Assembly (NCBI RefSeq): GCF_003853415.1
Contig: NZ_QTPP01000012.1
Coordinates: 62,001-126,000, forward strand
DNA from: Burkholderia sp. Bp9142
GTDB taxonomy: Bacteria; Pseudomonadota; Gammaproteobacteria; Burkholderiales; Burkholderiaceae
Length of the DNA stretch: 64,000 nucleotides
Direction: 5' to 3'
Positions 18,115 through 28,395 of this stretch are shown here, in pieces (within the stretch, counting starts at the first letter, position 1; each line of letters opens with the position of its first letter). The position numbers and the translations under genes were made by a program. The notes below the pieces were generated by a model. It saw only the letters and a list, made by a program, of their open reading frames with translations. It was not told the origin of the DNA and did not search any database.

Positions 18115-18438
18115 ATGATTACGTTCAAGAGCAAGGCGGCACAGGATCTCGACGTGCTGAAGGATTTCGCCGTGTACGTGCTGGGCCTCGTCGGCAAGCA
18201 GCTGGGCGAGCGCGGCGTCATTACGCACGACGAACTGGACCACGCGATCGCGAAGCTGGAAGGCGCCGTCGCGCAGGCGAAGCAGGAGCGCGCCGAGCAC
18301 GCCGGCCATTTCCACGAGGACGAAACCGACCACGCGCACCACGAAGTGCCGCCGAGCCTGGCGCAGCGCGTCGCACCGTTCCTCACGATGCTGCGCGAAG
18401 CGAAGGCCGGCGAGGCCGACGTGCACTGGGGCTTCTGA
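18115..18438 (+). CDS. DUF1840 family protein
   Basis: A 107-residue cytoplasmic protein of a family found mainly in betaproteobacteria. Sequence features are an N-terminal MITFKSKAAQDLDVLKDFA helix, a central coiled region (KLEGAVAQAKQE), a His/Glu/Asp-rich patch (EHAGHFHEDETDHAHHE, residues ~62-78) and a conserved PSLAQRVAPFLTMLREA helix. The His-rich patch may bind metal, but this is inference. The function is unknown. Start at 18115 has AAAAGGGAA upstream; the longer open frame upstream lacks a ribosome site and overlaps the promoter. Confidence 0.85.
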   Translation: MITFKSKAAQDLDVLKDFAVYVLGLVGKQLGERGVITHDELDHAIAKLEGAVAQAKQERAEHAGHFHEDETDHAHHEVPPSLAQRVAPFLTMLREAKAGEADVHWGF

Positions 18439-18480
18439 GCTTCGTTGCCCGGCTGACGCAGATCCTAAGGTTGCGACGGC

Positions 18481-18517
18481 AAATGAAAAAGCCCGCTCGA
18501 TGCGGGCTTTTTCATTT
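18481..18517. terminator. Bidirectional intrinsic terminator
   Basis: A perfect 16-bp stem (AAATGAAAAAGCCCGC / GCGGGCTTTTTCATTT) with a five-base TCGAT loop. A-rich and T-rich arms give U-tracts in both directions, so it ends both the DUF1840 transcript and the convergent metH transcript. Confidence 0.92.
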
Positions 18518-18560
18518 TGTCTGACCAGAAAGGCGGCGAGCCGCCCCGGTCGTGCGCGGC

Positions 18561-21278
<2,718 letters not shown>

Positions 21279-21324
21279 GGCGGTGCGAATTCGTGTGATG
21301 TGGGGCGGGCGTTGGGGCGGTCGG

Positions 21325-22392
21325 TCAGGCGGCGTCGCTGTACTGGCTCGGCCAGCGGCGCGGTTTCACGTCGGCGAGCGCCTTCGCGATCTCGGCGATG
21401 TGCTCGGGCGTCGTGCCGCAGCAGCCACCCGCGAGGTTCACGAGCCCGGCCTGTGCGAATTCCTTCAAGAGGCCCGACGTGACGTCCGGCGTCTCGTCGA
21501 AGCCGGTGTCGCTCATCGGGTTCGGCAGGCCCGCGTTCGGGTAGCACGACACGTAGGTGTCGCACAGCTTCGCGAGCTCGGCGATGTACGGGCGCATCAG
21601 CGCCGCGCCGAGCGCGCAGTTCAGGCCGAACGTGAGCGGCTTCGCGTGGCGCAGCGAATTCCAGAACGCCTCGACCGTCTGGCCCGACAGGATGCGGCCC
21701 GAGGCGTCGGTCACGGTGCCCGAGATCATGATCGGCAGGCGCTCGCCGGTGTCCTCGAACAATTCGTCGAGCGCGAACAGGGCGGCCTTCGCGTTCAGCG
21801 TGTCGAAGATCGTCTCGACGAGGAACAGGTCGACGCCGCCGTCGAGCAGCGCCTTCGCCTGCTGGTAATACGCGTCGCGCAGCTCGTCGAACGTGACATT
21901 GCGCGCGCCCGGGTCGTTGACGTCCGGCGAGATGCTCGCCGTCTTCGGCGTCGGCCCGATCGCGCCCGCGACGAAGCGTGGCTTGTCAGGCGTGGCGTAG
22001 CGGGCGGCCGATTCGCGCGCGAGCCGCGCCGATTCGACGTTCATCTCGACGACGAGGTCTTCCATCCCGTAGTCGGCCTGCGCGACCGTCGTCGCGCCGA
22101 ACGTGTTGGTTTCGACGATGTCGGCGCCGGCCGCGAAGTACTGGTCGTGGATCTCGCTGATGATCTGCGGTTGCGTGAGCGACAGCAGCTCGTTATTGCC
22201 CTTGATGTCGCGCGGGAAGTCCTTGAAGCGCTCGCCGCGATAGGCCGCCTCGTCGAGCTTGTAGCGCTGGATCATCGTGCCCATCGCGCCGTCGAGGATC
22301 AGGATGCGCGATTTCAGCAGCGCGGGCAGTTCGGCGCCGCGCGTGTAGGGCGCGTCGGGCGGGGCGGAAGCAGCGAGAGGGGTCGCGGACAT
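21325..22392 (-). CDS. metH: Methionine synthase, homocysteine-binding half
   Basis: A 355-residue homocysteine S-methyltransferase barrel corresponding to residues 1-353 of E. coli MetH. It has [14 protein letters not shown] near the N terminus, and the zinc cysteines Cys259 (LNCALGA) and Cys324/Cys325 ([10 protein letters not shown]). It binds and activates homocysteine for methylation from methylcobalamin on the partner polypeptide. The break falls in the natural linker between modules, and both pieces have normal starts and stops, so it is a stable gene split, not a frameshift. The pair is probably one operon. Confidence 0.94.
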   Translation of the reverse strand: MSATPLAASAPPDAPYTRGAELPALLKSRILILDGAMGTMIQRYKLDEAAYRGERFKDFPRDIKGNNELLSLTQPQIISEIHDQYFAAGADIVETNTFGATTVAQADYGMEDLVVEMNVESARLARESAARYATPDKPRFVAGAIGPTPKTASISPDVNDPGARNVTFDELRDAYYQQAKALLDGGVDLFLVETIFDTLNAKAALFALDELFEDTGERLPIMISGTVTDASGRILSGQTVEAFWNSLRHAKPLTFGLNCALGAALMRPYIAELAKLCDTYVSCYPNAGLPNPMSDTGFDETPDVTSGLLKEFAQAGLVNLAGGCCGTTPEHIAEIAKALADVKPRRWPSQYSDAA

Positions 22393-22424
22393 GGCGGAAG
22401 AGCGGCGAAGACGGGAAAACCGTC

Positions 22425-22430
22425 ATTGTA
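22425..22430 (-). promoter_or_regulatory. -10 element upstream of metH
   Basis: TACAAT on the minus strand, 32 bases before the ATG at 22392. The -35 region is GC-rich and not convincing. I looked for an SAH or SAM riboswitch in the region between this site and the preceding gene and saw none. Confidence 0.5.
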
Positions 22431-22549
22431 GCCGGTGCGCCGGGGCGTCGCCCGGCCTCGCGCGGTGCGGGCAGCGGTGCCGGCGCGATGCGCGCGGCGA
22501 GCATGGTCCGCGCGACGCAGGCGCGCCTGCCGCGCAGGGCCTCCCAAAA

Positions 22550-22581
22550 GGAAAACCCCCGCCCGGCGAACCGGACGGGGG
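22550..22581 (-). terminator. Intrinsic terminator of the DUF3567 gene
   Basis: An 11-bp stem with one mismatch (CCCCCGCCCGG/CCGGACGGGGG) and CGAA loop at 22556-22581, followed in the minus-strand RNA by UUUUCCUUUU. It lies 73 bases past the stop of the gene at 22655. Confidence 0.85.
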
Positions 22582-22654
22582 CTTGGATCGGAGTGCTCGC
22601 GGCGCCGCGCCAGCGCGCGGCGAATGACCCGGCGATGCGCCGGGCCGGGAGTGG

Positions 22655-22912
22655 TCAGTGCAGGACGACGGGCATCATCATCAGGCTGTCGAACTGTCCG
22701 AGGAATTCGTCCACTTCGTCGAGCGACGGTTCATCCTCGATCAGCTGTTTCACGTGCGCGCGGAATCGCTCGGCAAGCTCGCCGTCGATGAAGATCTCGC
22801 GCTGCGCGTTCTTGTCGACGATTTCGTATCCGCCGGCATTCATCAGATGGTGACCGGCCTGCGGCGCAAATTCGACGACGCAGTAGTTGGGGCTGTTGTA
22901 GATCATTTGCAT
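22655..22912 (-). CDS. DUF3567 family protein
   Basis: An 85-residue protein (MQMIYNSPNYCVVEF...) of a family that I know mainly from Burkholderia and relatives. It has an N-terminal strand-rich part with GHHLMNAGGYEIVDK and an acidic C-terminal helix (DEPSLDEVDEFLGQF). Function unknown. The ATG at 22910-22912 has GAGGAG seven bases upstream, which rules out the longer in-frame start. It has its own terminator and a relatively AT-rich upstream region (about 23020-23110), so it looks like an independently transcribed gene. Confidence 0.85.
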   Translation of the reverse strand: MQMIYNSPNYCVVEFAPQAGHHLMNAGGYEIVDKNAQREIFIDGELAERFRAHVKQLIEDEPSLDEVDEFLGQFDSLMMMPVVLH

Positions 22913-23157
22913 GGCGGCACTCCTCTTCGCAGTGGCATCTGGCCTTGTTGTCCCGTAGGTGGGGCAGGCCTTGCCGGTTTCAAGGGGCTTGCGCTGCACA
23001 CCCCGTTCTCCCGTTTGCGTGGGGTGTATCGGGTTAGAAGCCGATGTCTATCAAACGTTTCTTATTGTGATCCGGTGCACTGAAATAGTTGTTAAAGAGT
23101 GTCATCGGCCATTTCGGCGAGACCTTTAGTCGGTCGAAATTGCCGATTGGTCGATCG

Positions 23158-24438
23158 TCACGGCGCGGACGGCGTCGATGCTGGCGGTGCAGCCGCGGGC
23201 GCGGACGGTTGCACGTCGGCCGGCGGCGCAGGTTGTGCCGGTTGTGCCGGTTGTGCCGGCTCCGCGGCCGGTGCGGCGGCCGCCGGCGCGCTGGCGGGCG
23301 TGTTTGTTGCGCGTTCTGTCGCGCCGTCGGCCGGGGCGCCCGGCGGGGCGAGCCGGCCGTGCCACAGCAACTCGATCTGCGCGCCGTTCGGTTCCGTCTG
23401 CACGAGCCGCGCGGGCAGCCAGCCGAGCGACGGCGCGAGCCACATGTCGATGCGGCGCGTGTCGCCGTCGCGGCGCGGCAGCCGCATGAAGTGGCGTGCG
23501 CGGACGATGCCGGCCTGCGTCTGCACGTCCTCGTCGCCGATCACGGTGATCGGCCAGGTCTCGCCGCTGTTGTTGTCGATCACGAAGAACTGTTGCGTGA
23601 CGCCCCGCTCGTACGCGGACGGATTGCCGCTCACCAGCCCCGACAGCTGCATCAGCATGCTGAAGCGATCCTGCACGCCGTCGGGCAGCGGCGCGTTGTT
23701 CGGCGTGCGCGTGAAGACGACCTGGCGGATCTCGCGGTTGAAGATCGCGATGTCCTCGGGCCGTTTGCCGCGCTTCTCGACATAACGGGCGGGCGCGACG
23801 CCGAATGCGTCGATGCGGCCTTCGCTGCGGTAGGCGAACGGACCGACGAACGGCACGGGCATCGACACCGACAGGTCGTAGGTGTGTCCGTCGGTGCGCC
23901 AGTGGATCGTGCCGATCATGTTCTGCATCCCGTTGTAGAACGTATCGTACTGCAGGTCGCCGGACGGCGGCGCCGTGAACTTCACGCCGCTCGTCGCAGG
24001 GCCCGGCGTCGCGGCACTGCCGGCGCCGCCGGCCGATGCCGCGTGCGCGCCCGATGCGCCTGCCGTGCCGCTCGCGGCGGCGGCCGCGGCCGGCGGCGGC
24101 TCACCGTGCTCGGCCGTCTGTGTCGACGTGAGGACGGGCTCGGGCGACGGCGCGGGCTTCGGTGCGGCGGGGGCCGGCTTTGCCGGCGCAGGCTCGGCCG
24201 GATGTTCGGCCGGATGTTCGGCCGGCTTTGGCGCGGGCTGGCGCTCGATCGGCCGTGGCTTCAGCAGCTCGATCTGCACCGGTATCTCGGCGGGCGCGGG
24301 CGGCGTGAACGATTCGCGGTTGCGCGTCAGCCACAACGCCGCGAGCGCGTGCAGCGCCAGCACGACGACGAGCGCGATGCCCGCGCGCAGCCAGTGGCGG
24401 GGCAGGGCATGACGAGGACGGGTGTCGGCAGGCGGCAT
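23158..24438 (-). CDS. DUF3108 protein with TonB-like membrane anchor
   Basis: A 426-residue protein. Residues ~18-38 are one membrane helix (GIALVVVLALHALAALWL). A TonB-like Pro/Ala/Lys/Glu-rich stretch follows (PVQIELLKPRP, then PAEHPAEHPAEP and PKPAPAAPKPAP). Residues ~145-370 are the DUF3108 domain (YNGMQNMIGTIHWRTDGHTY; FVIDNNSGETWPITVIGDE; APSLGWLPARL), which is periplasmic and beta-rich. The C terminus is again low-complexity PAQ/PA-rich. Such DUF3108 domains are thought to act in the envelope, but no reaction is known. The gene stands alone between DUF3567 and iclR-type genes. Confidence 0.83.
   Translation of the reverse strand: MPPADTRPRHALPRHWLRAGIALVVVLALHALAALWLTRNRESFTPPAPAEIPVQIELLKPRPIERQPAPKPAEHPAEHPAEPAPAKPAPAAPKPAPSPEPVLTSTQTAEHGEPPPAAAAAASGTAGASGAHAASAGGAGSAATPGPATSGVKFTAPPSGDLQYDTFYNGMQNMIGTIHWRTDGHTYDLSVSMPVPFVGPFAYRSEGRIDAFGVAPARYVEKRGKRPEDIAIFNREIRQVVFTRTPNNAPLPDGVQDRFSMLMQLSGLVSGNPSAYERGVTQQFFVIDNNSGETWPITVIGDEDVQTQAGIVRARHFMRLPRRDGDTRRIDMWLAPSLGWLPARLVQTEPNGAQIELLWHGRLAPPGAPADGATERATNTPASAPAAAAPAAEPAQPAQPAQPAPPADVQPSAPAAAPPASTPSAP
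23231..23257. repeat. 9-bp tandem repeat inside the DUF3108 gene
   Basis: GGTTGTGCC occurs three times in succession and encodes PAQ repeats at the C terminus. The unit is a multiple of three, so slippage would change length without breaking the frame. Confidence 0.85.
24194..24225. repeat. 12-bp tandem repeat inside the DUF3108 gene
   Basis: TCGGCCGGATGT is repeated twice exactly with a third partial copy; it encodes the PAEH repeats of the TonB-like linker. Copy-number change would stay in frame. Confidence 0.85.
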
Positions 24439-24565
24439 CGGCGAAACGGAACAGGGTTGGGGCGGTCGTGGGGGCGTGCGCAGCGCACGTCACATCCGTC
24501 GGACCGCCGGCTGCGCCGCGCGTTCGCGGTGCAGGGTTTCGCACGGGTGGCGCGCGCCTCGCGTG

Positions 24566-25441
24566 TCAGGCGTCGCGCGCGTCCGGACTATAGCCGAGTT
24601 CGTAAGACAGTTTTTGCGCGCACGCACGCAGCGCGGTGTCGATCTCGCCGCCCCACGCGATGTCGAACGAGCCTTCCTGGCCGAGCGCGACGATCGCGAG
24701 CGCGAGTTCGCCGACCGCGTCGAACACCGGCATGCAGAACGCGTGAATGGTGGGCAGCAGCATCCCCTCGACACGCGCGGCCTGGTGCGCGCGCACCTCG
24801 GCGAGCACCGCGTCGACCTCGTCGAGCGTGCGCGGGCCGCCGTGATGCGGCGAGCGGCGCGTATCGGCGAGTTCGCGTTCGAGCATCGCCGCGGTCTTGC
24901 TGCGCGGCAGGTACGCGGCGAACAGCAGGCCCGTCGCGGAGCCGAGCAGCGGCATCACGTCGCCGAGCTTCAGCGACGCCTTCGCCGGATGGCTCGATTC
25001 CATCCAGTGCACGATCGTCGGCCCCTGGTTGCCCCACACGGCGATGCCGACCGTCTGGTCGAGCCGGTCGCGGAATTCGGTCAGCGCGATCCGCGCGAGC
25101 TTCACGCCGTCGACGCGCGCGAGCCGCGCGAGCCCCATCTGCAGCGCGAAGCCGCCGAGCTCGTAGCGGCCCGACACGGGATCCTGCGACACGACGCCGA
25201 GCCGCGAGAAGCTGACCAGGTAGCGGTGCGCCTTCGCCGGGCTCATGCCCGCGCGCTGCGCGAGGTCGCGCAGCATCATCGCGCGCGGCTCGCTCGTCAG
25301 CACGTCGAGCAGGCGGAAGCCGACCTCGATCGACTGGATGCCGGAGCGCAGCTTCTCGCCGCCTTCGCCGTGCTCGCCGGCGCCGGCGTCGTCGGTGTCG
25401 GAATCAGCGGGATCGTCGTCGGGAAGCGGGCTGGCAGGCAT
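24566..25441 (-). CDS. IclR family transcriptional regulator
   Basis: A 291-residue regulator with an acidic Asp/Gly-rich N-terminal extension (~30 residues), a winged helix-turn-helix (MMLRDLAQRAGMSPAKAHRYL, residues ~52-72) and the IclR effector domain (GIAVWGNQGPTIVHWMES; FCMPVFDAVGELALAIVALG). It is divergent from the FAH-fold hydrolase gene with 126 bp between starts and probably controls that gene and the crotonase. The ribosome site before the chosen ATG is poor, so the start could be further downstream. Confidence 0.87.
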   Translation of the reverse strand: MPASPLPDDDPADSDTDDAGAGEHGEGGEKLRSGIQSIEVGFRLLDVLTSEPRAMMLRDLAQRAGMSPAKAHRYLVSFSRLGVVSQDPVSGRYELGGFALQMGLARLARVDGVKLARIALTEFRDRLDQTVGIAVWGNQGPTIVHWMESSHPAKASLKLGDVMPLLGSATGLLFAAYLPRSKTAAMLERELADTRRSPHHGGPRTLDEVDAVLAEVRAHQAARVEGMLLPTIHAFCMPVFDAVGELALAIVALGQEGSFDIAWGGEIDTALRACAQKLSYELGYSPDARDA

Positions 25442-25490
25442 GGGTAACGGGGGCGCGACAAGGCGGCAAGGGTCGGACGAAAGCGGCACG

Positions 25491-25546
25491 CACGATCGTG
25501 GCACGCCGCACGGATTCACCATCGTAAAATAGATTCCCTCCATCGT
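25491..25546. promoter_or_regulatory. Candidate IclR-type operator and promoter of the FAH gene
   Basis: A perfect 10-bp palindrome CACGATCGTG lies at 25491-25500. Downstream is a -10-like TAAAAT (25525-25530), bracketed by a direct repeat (GATTCACCATCGT at 25513-25525, GATTCCCTCCATCGT at 25532-25546). The arrangement in a divergent iclR promoter region suggests regulator binding; there is no experimental support. Confidence 0.4.
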
Positions 25547-25567
25547 CACTACAACGGCAGATACCCC

Positions 25568-26560
25568 ATGAAACTTGCATCGCTGAAGGACGGCACGCGC
25601 GACGGCCAGCTGATCGTCGTGTCGCGCGACCTGCACACCGCGGCGATCGCCGATGCGATCGCGCCGACGCTGCAGCGCGTCCTCGACGACTGGGCGTTCT
25701 ATGCGCCGCAACTGCGTGACCTGTACGACGCGCTGAATCACGGCCGCGCGCGCAACGCGTTCGCGTTCGATCCGGCGAACTGCATGGCGCCGCTGCCGCG
25801 CGCGTTCCAGTGGGCCGACGGCTCCGCGTACGTGAACCATGTCGAGCTCGTGCGCCGCGCGCGCGGCGCCGAGATGCCGCCGGAGTTCTGGACCGATCCG
25901 CTGATGTACCAGGGCGGCAGCGACGACTTCCTCGGCGCGCGCGACGACATCGTGTGCCCGTCGGAGGAATGGGGCATCGACTTCGAGGCCGAGGTCGCGG
26001 TGATCACCGGCGACGTGCCGATGAGCGCAACGCCCGACGACGCGCTGAAGGCCGTGCGGCTCGTCGCGCTCGTGAACGACGTGTCGCTGCGCAACCTGAT
26101 TCCGGCCGAGCTCGCGAAGGGCTTCGGCTTCTTCCAGAGCAAGCCGGCCACCGCGTTTGCACCGGTCGCGGTGACGCTCGACGAGCTCGGCGACGAATGG
26201 CGCGAGGGCCGCGTGCACCGGCCGATGATCGTTCACTGGAACGGCAGGAAGGTCGGCCAGCCCGACGCGGGCACCGACATGGTGTTCCACTTCGGCCAGC
26301 TGATCGCGCATGCGGCGAAGACGCGCAACCTGCGTGCCGGCTCGATCGTCGGCTCGGGCACCGTGTCGAACAAGGACGCGAAGCGCGGCTACTGCTGCAT
26401 CGCCGAGAAGCGCTGCCTCGAGACGATCGAGCACGGCGCGCCGCAGACCGAATTCATGCGCTACGGCGACACCGTGCGCATCGAGATGTTCGACGCGGCC
26501 GGCAAGTCGATCTTCGGCGCGATCGAGCAGGCGGTCGCGCCGCCCGACGGCGCGGCCTGA
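25568..26560 (+). CDS. Fumarylacetoacetate-hydrolase-fold enzyme
   Basis: A 330-residue FAH-superfamily protein, long enough to carry an N-terminal domain (~120 residues) before the FAH core. The core includes the metal-binding acidic positions [18 protein letters not shown] and LVNDVSLRN, and the later [18 protein letters not shown]. Members cleave C-C bonds or hydrate in aromatic-ring degradation, for example of fumarylacetoacetate or keto-pentenoate type substrates. With an IclR regulator opposite and a crotonase after it, a small aromatic-acid catabolic unit is likely, but no ring-cleaving dioxygenase is present. The Shine-Dalgarno is weak. Confidence 0.85.
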   Translation: MKLASLKDGTRDGQLIVVSRDLHTAAIADAIAPTLQRVLDDWAFYAPQLRDLYDALNHGRARNAFAFDPANCMAPLPRAFQWADGSAYVNHVELVRRARGAEMPPEFWTDPLMYQGGSDDFLGARDDIVCPSEEWGIDFEAEVAVITGDVPMSATPDDALKAVRLVALVNDVSLRNLIPAELAKGFGFFQSKPATAFAPVAVTLDELGDEWREGRVHRPMIVHWNGRKVGQPDAGTDMVFHFGQLIAHAAKTRNLRAGSIVGSGTVSNKDAKRGYCCIAEKRCLETIEHGAPQTEFMRYGDTVRIEMFDAAGKSIFGAIEQAVAPPDGAA

Positions 26561-26629
26561 CGCAGCCGCGAAGCCCGGCCCCGGCCCGCGCGCCGGGTTT
26601 CGCCTGATGTTTGCCCGCGCGGGCTTGGC

Positions 26630-26635
26630 TACACT
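26630..26635 (+). promoter_or_regulatory. -10-like element before the crotonase gene
   Basis: TACACT, 34 bases before the ATG at 26670, just after a 12-bp GC palindrome (GCCCGCGCGGGC, 26613-26624). The -35 is not convincing. It suggests that the crotonase gene may have its own promoter in the 109-bp gap after the FAH gene. Confidence 0.3.
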
Positions 26636-26669
26636 CGATTCAAGCGTTTCAGGAACCCGGGAGCTGCGC

Positions 26670-27497
26670 ATGGCCGATCTCGCCGCATACGGCGGTTACG
26701 AAGCACTGAAGGTGACGCGCCGCGAGCATGGCGTGCTCGACATCGTGATGAGCGGCGAGGGCGCGAACCGCAGCGGCCTCGCGACCGCGAACGAGCGCAT
26801 GCATCGCGAGCTCGCCGACATCTGGCGCGACGTCGACCGCGATCCCGACACGCGCGTCGCGGTGATCCGCGGCGAGGGCAAGGGTTTTTCGGCGGGCGGC
26901 GATCTCGCGCTCGTCGAGGCGATGGCGAACGATTTCGACGTGCGCGCCCGCGTATGGCGCGAGGCGCGCGACCTCGTCTACAACGTGATCAACTGCAGCA
27001 AGCCGATCGTGTCCGCGATGCACGGGCCGGCCGTCGGCGCGGGGCTCGTCGCCGGGCTGCTCGCCGACATCTCGATCGCCGCGAAGGATGCGCGCATCAT
27101 CGACGGCCATACGCGGCTCGGCGTCGCGGCCGGCGATCATGCGGCGATCGTGTGGCCGCTGCTGTGCGGGATGGCGAAGGCGAAGTACTACCTGCTGCTG
27201 TGCGAGCCGGTGAGCGGCGAGGAGGCCGAGCGGATCGGCCTCGTGTCGCTCGCGGTCGAGCCGGCCGACCTGCTGCCGAAGGCGTACGAAGTGGCCGAGC
27301 GGCTCGCGCACGGGTCGCAGTCGGCGATCCGCTGGACCAAGTACGCGCTGAACAACTGGCTGCGCAGCGCCGGGCCGACGTTCGATACGTCGCTCGCGCT
27401 CGAATTCATGGGCTTCTCGGGGCCCGACGTGCAGGAAGGCATCCGCTCGCTGCGCGAGCGGCGCCCGCCCGACTTCCCCGGCGACGCACCGTTCTGA
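26670..27497 (+). CDS. Crotonase (enoyl-CoA hydratase/isomerase) superfamily protein with altered active site
   Basis: A 275-residue crotonase-fold protein: [18 protein letters not shown] supplies the CoA/oxyanion-hole region, [20 protein letters not shown] the second oxyanion glycines. The two glutamates that define enoyl-CoA hydratase appear to be replaced: the GGGCE-type glutamate by valine (GAGLV), and the PE-type glutamate by threonine/arginine ([15 protein letters not shown]). The aspartate of GDHAA may act instead, as in other crotonases. So hydration is not assured; isomerase, hydrolase or decarboxylase chemistry is possible. GGGAG lies seven bases before the ATG. Confidence 0.85.
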   Translation: MADLAAYGGYEALKVTRREHGVLDIVMSGEGANRSGLATANERMHRELADIWRDVDRDPDTRVAVIRGEGKGFSAGGDLALVEAMANDFDVRARVWREARDLVYNVINCSKPIVSAMHGPAVGAGLVAGLLADISIAAKDARIIDGHTRLGVAAGDHAAIVWPLLCGMAKAKYYLLLCEPVSGEEAERIGLVSLAVEPADLLPKAYEVAERLAHGSQSAIRWTKYALNNWLRSAGPTFDTSLALEFMGFSGPDVQEGIRSLRERRPPDFPGDAPF

Positions 27498-27504
27498 CGC
27501 GCGC

Positions 27505-27510
27505 TATGAT
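27505..27510 (+). promoter_or_regulatory. -10-like element before phaM
   Basis: TATGAT about 67 bases before the phaM ATG; no good -35. It would separate phaM transcription from the crotonase gene. Confidence 0.3.
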
Positions 27511-27576
27511 CGAACCCAGGGCGGCCGCGCGACCCGTGCCGGCCGCTTCGCCCACCCAGTCAACCAGGATGCCCGT

Positions 27577-28371
27577 ATGACGACCGATGCCCCCGGCTCC
27601 AATCCTTTCGCCGGCTTTGCCGGTTTCAAGCCTGCCGACATGCTCGACCGGATGTGGGACATGATGCGGATGTCGCCGTTCGGCGGGATGGCGTCGTTTC
27701 CCGGCGCCGCCTCGGGGCTGCCGCCGTCGCTGTCGAGCATGTCCGACATGATGGCGCCGCTCACGAGCGTCGAGGAGCTCGACAAGCGGATCACCGATCT
27801 GCGCGCGGTCGAGCAGTGGCTCAAGCTCAATCTCGGGATGCTGCAGTCCGCGATCCAGGCGCTCGAGGTGCAGCGCGCGACGCTCGCGACGCTGCGCGCG
27901 TTCGGCGCGTTCGCACAAAGCTCGATGTCGGCCGCCGAGGAAGCCGCGGTCGCGGCCGCGCAGGCGGCTTCCGCGCCGCGCGCCGACACGCGGCAAGCGC
28001 CGGACGCCGCCGCCGCAGCAGCAGCAGCCGCAGCCGCTGCCGCGGCGGACGCATCGCCGTCAGGCGACGCCGCGCCACAGGCGTTCGACCCGGCCGGCTG
28101 GTGGAACCTGCTGCAGGCGCAGTTCAACCAGCTCGCGAGCCTCGCGATGACGCAGCCGGGCGCGCAGTCCGCGGCGCCGGGCGAGGCGCCGCCCGGACAG
28201 GCCGCACCGACGGCGCGGGCGGAACCGCCCGCACCGGCCGCGGCGGCCGCCGCCGCGCCGCGCAAGCCGGCCGCGAAGCGTGCGAAGCCGGCCGGTTCGG
28301 CGGGTTCGGCCGCGGCGCGCGCGGCAGCCGCTTCGTCGCCCGAAACGCGTCCGCCGAAGCGCTCGACGTGA
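27577..28371 (+). CDS. phaM: PhaM-like polyhydroxyalkanoate granule regulatory protein
   Basis: A 264-residue protein. The N-terminal half has the PhaM hallmarks: PADMLDRMWDMMRMSPFGG, then a conserved MAPLTSVEELDKRITDLRAVE... helix. In Ralstonia PhaM activates PHA synthase and links granules to the nucleoid. The middle holds a run of about 14 alanines encoded by GCN codons (28006-28047) and an FDPAGWWNLLQAQFNQLAS helix. The C terminus is AAKPA-type lysine/alanine/proline-rich, like histone H1, consistent with DNA binding. No phaC or phasin gene is adjacent. Assignment rests on the N-terminal pattern and composition. Confidence 0.82.
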   Translation: MTTDAPGSNPFAGFAGFKPADMLDRMWDMMRMSPFGGMASFPGAASGLPPSLSSMSDMMAPLTSVEELDKRITDLRAVEQWLKLNLGMLQSAIQALEVQRATLATLRAFGAFAQSSMSAAEEAAVAAAQAASAPRADTRQAPDAAAAAAAAAAAAAADASPSGDAAPQAFDPAGWWNLLQAQFNQLASLAMTQPGAQSAAPGEAPPGQAAPTARAEPPAPAAAAAAAPRKPAAKRAKPAGSAGSAAARAAAASSPETRPPKRST

Positions 28372-28395
28372 CGCGAGCCGGATAGCAGGTCGATC

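Noticed and set aside
22393..22654. SAH or SAM riboswitch upstream of metH
   Set aside because: The leader predicted from the TACAAT element is only ~30 bases and I could not find the conserved CCGAGGAGCGCUGCGAC-like core.
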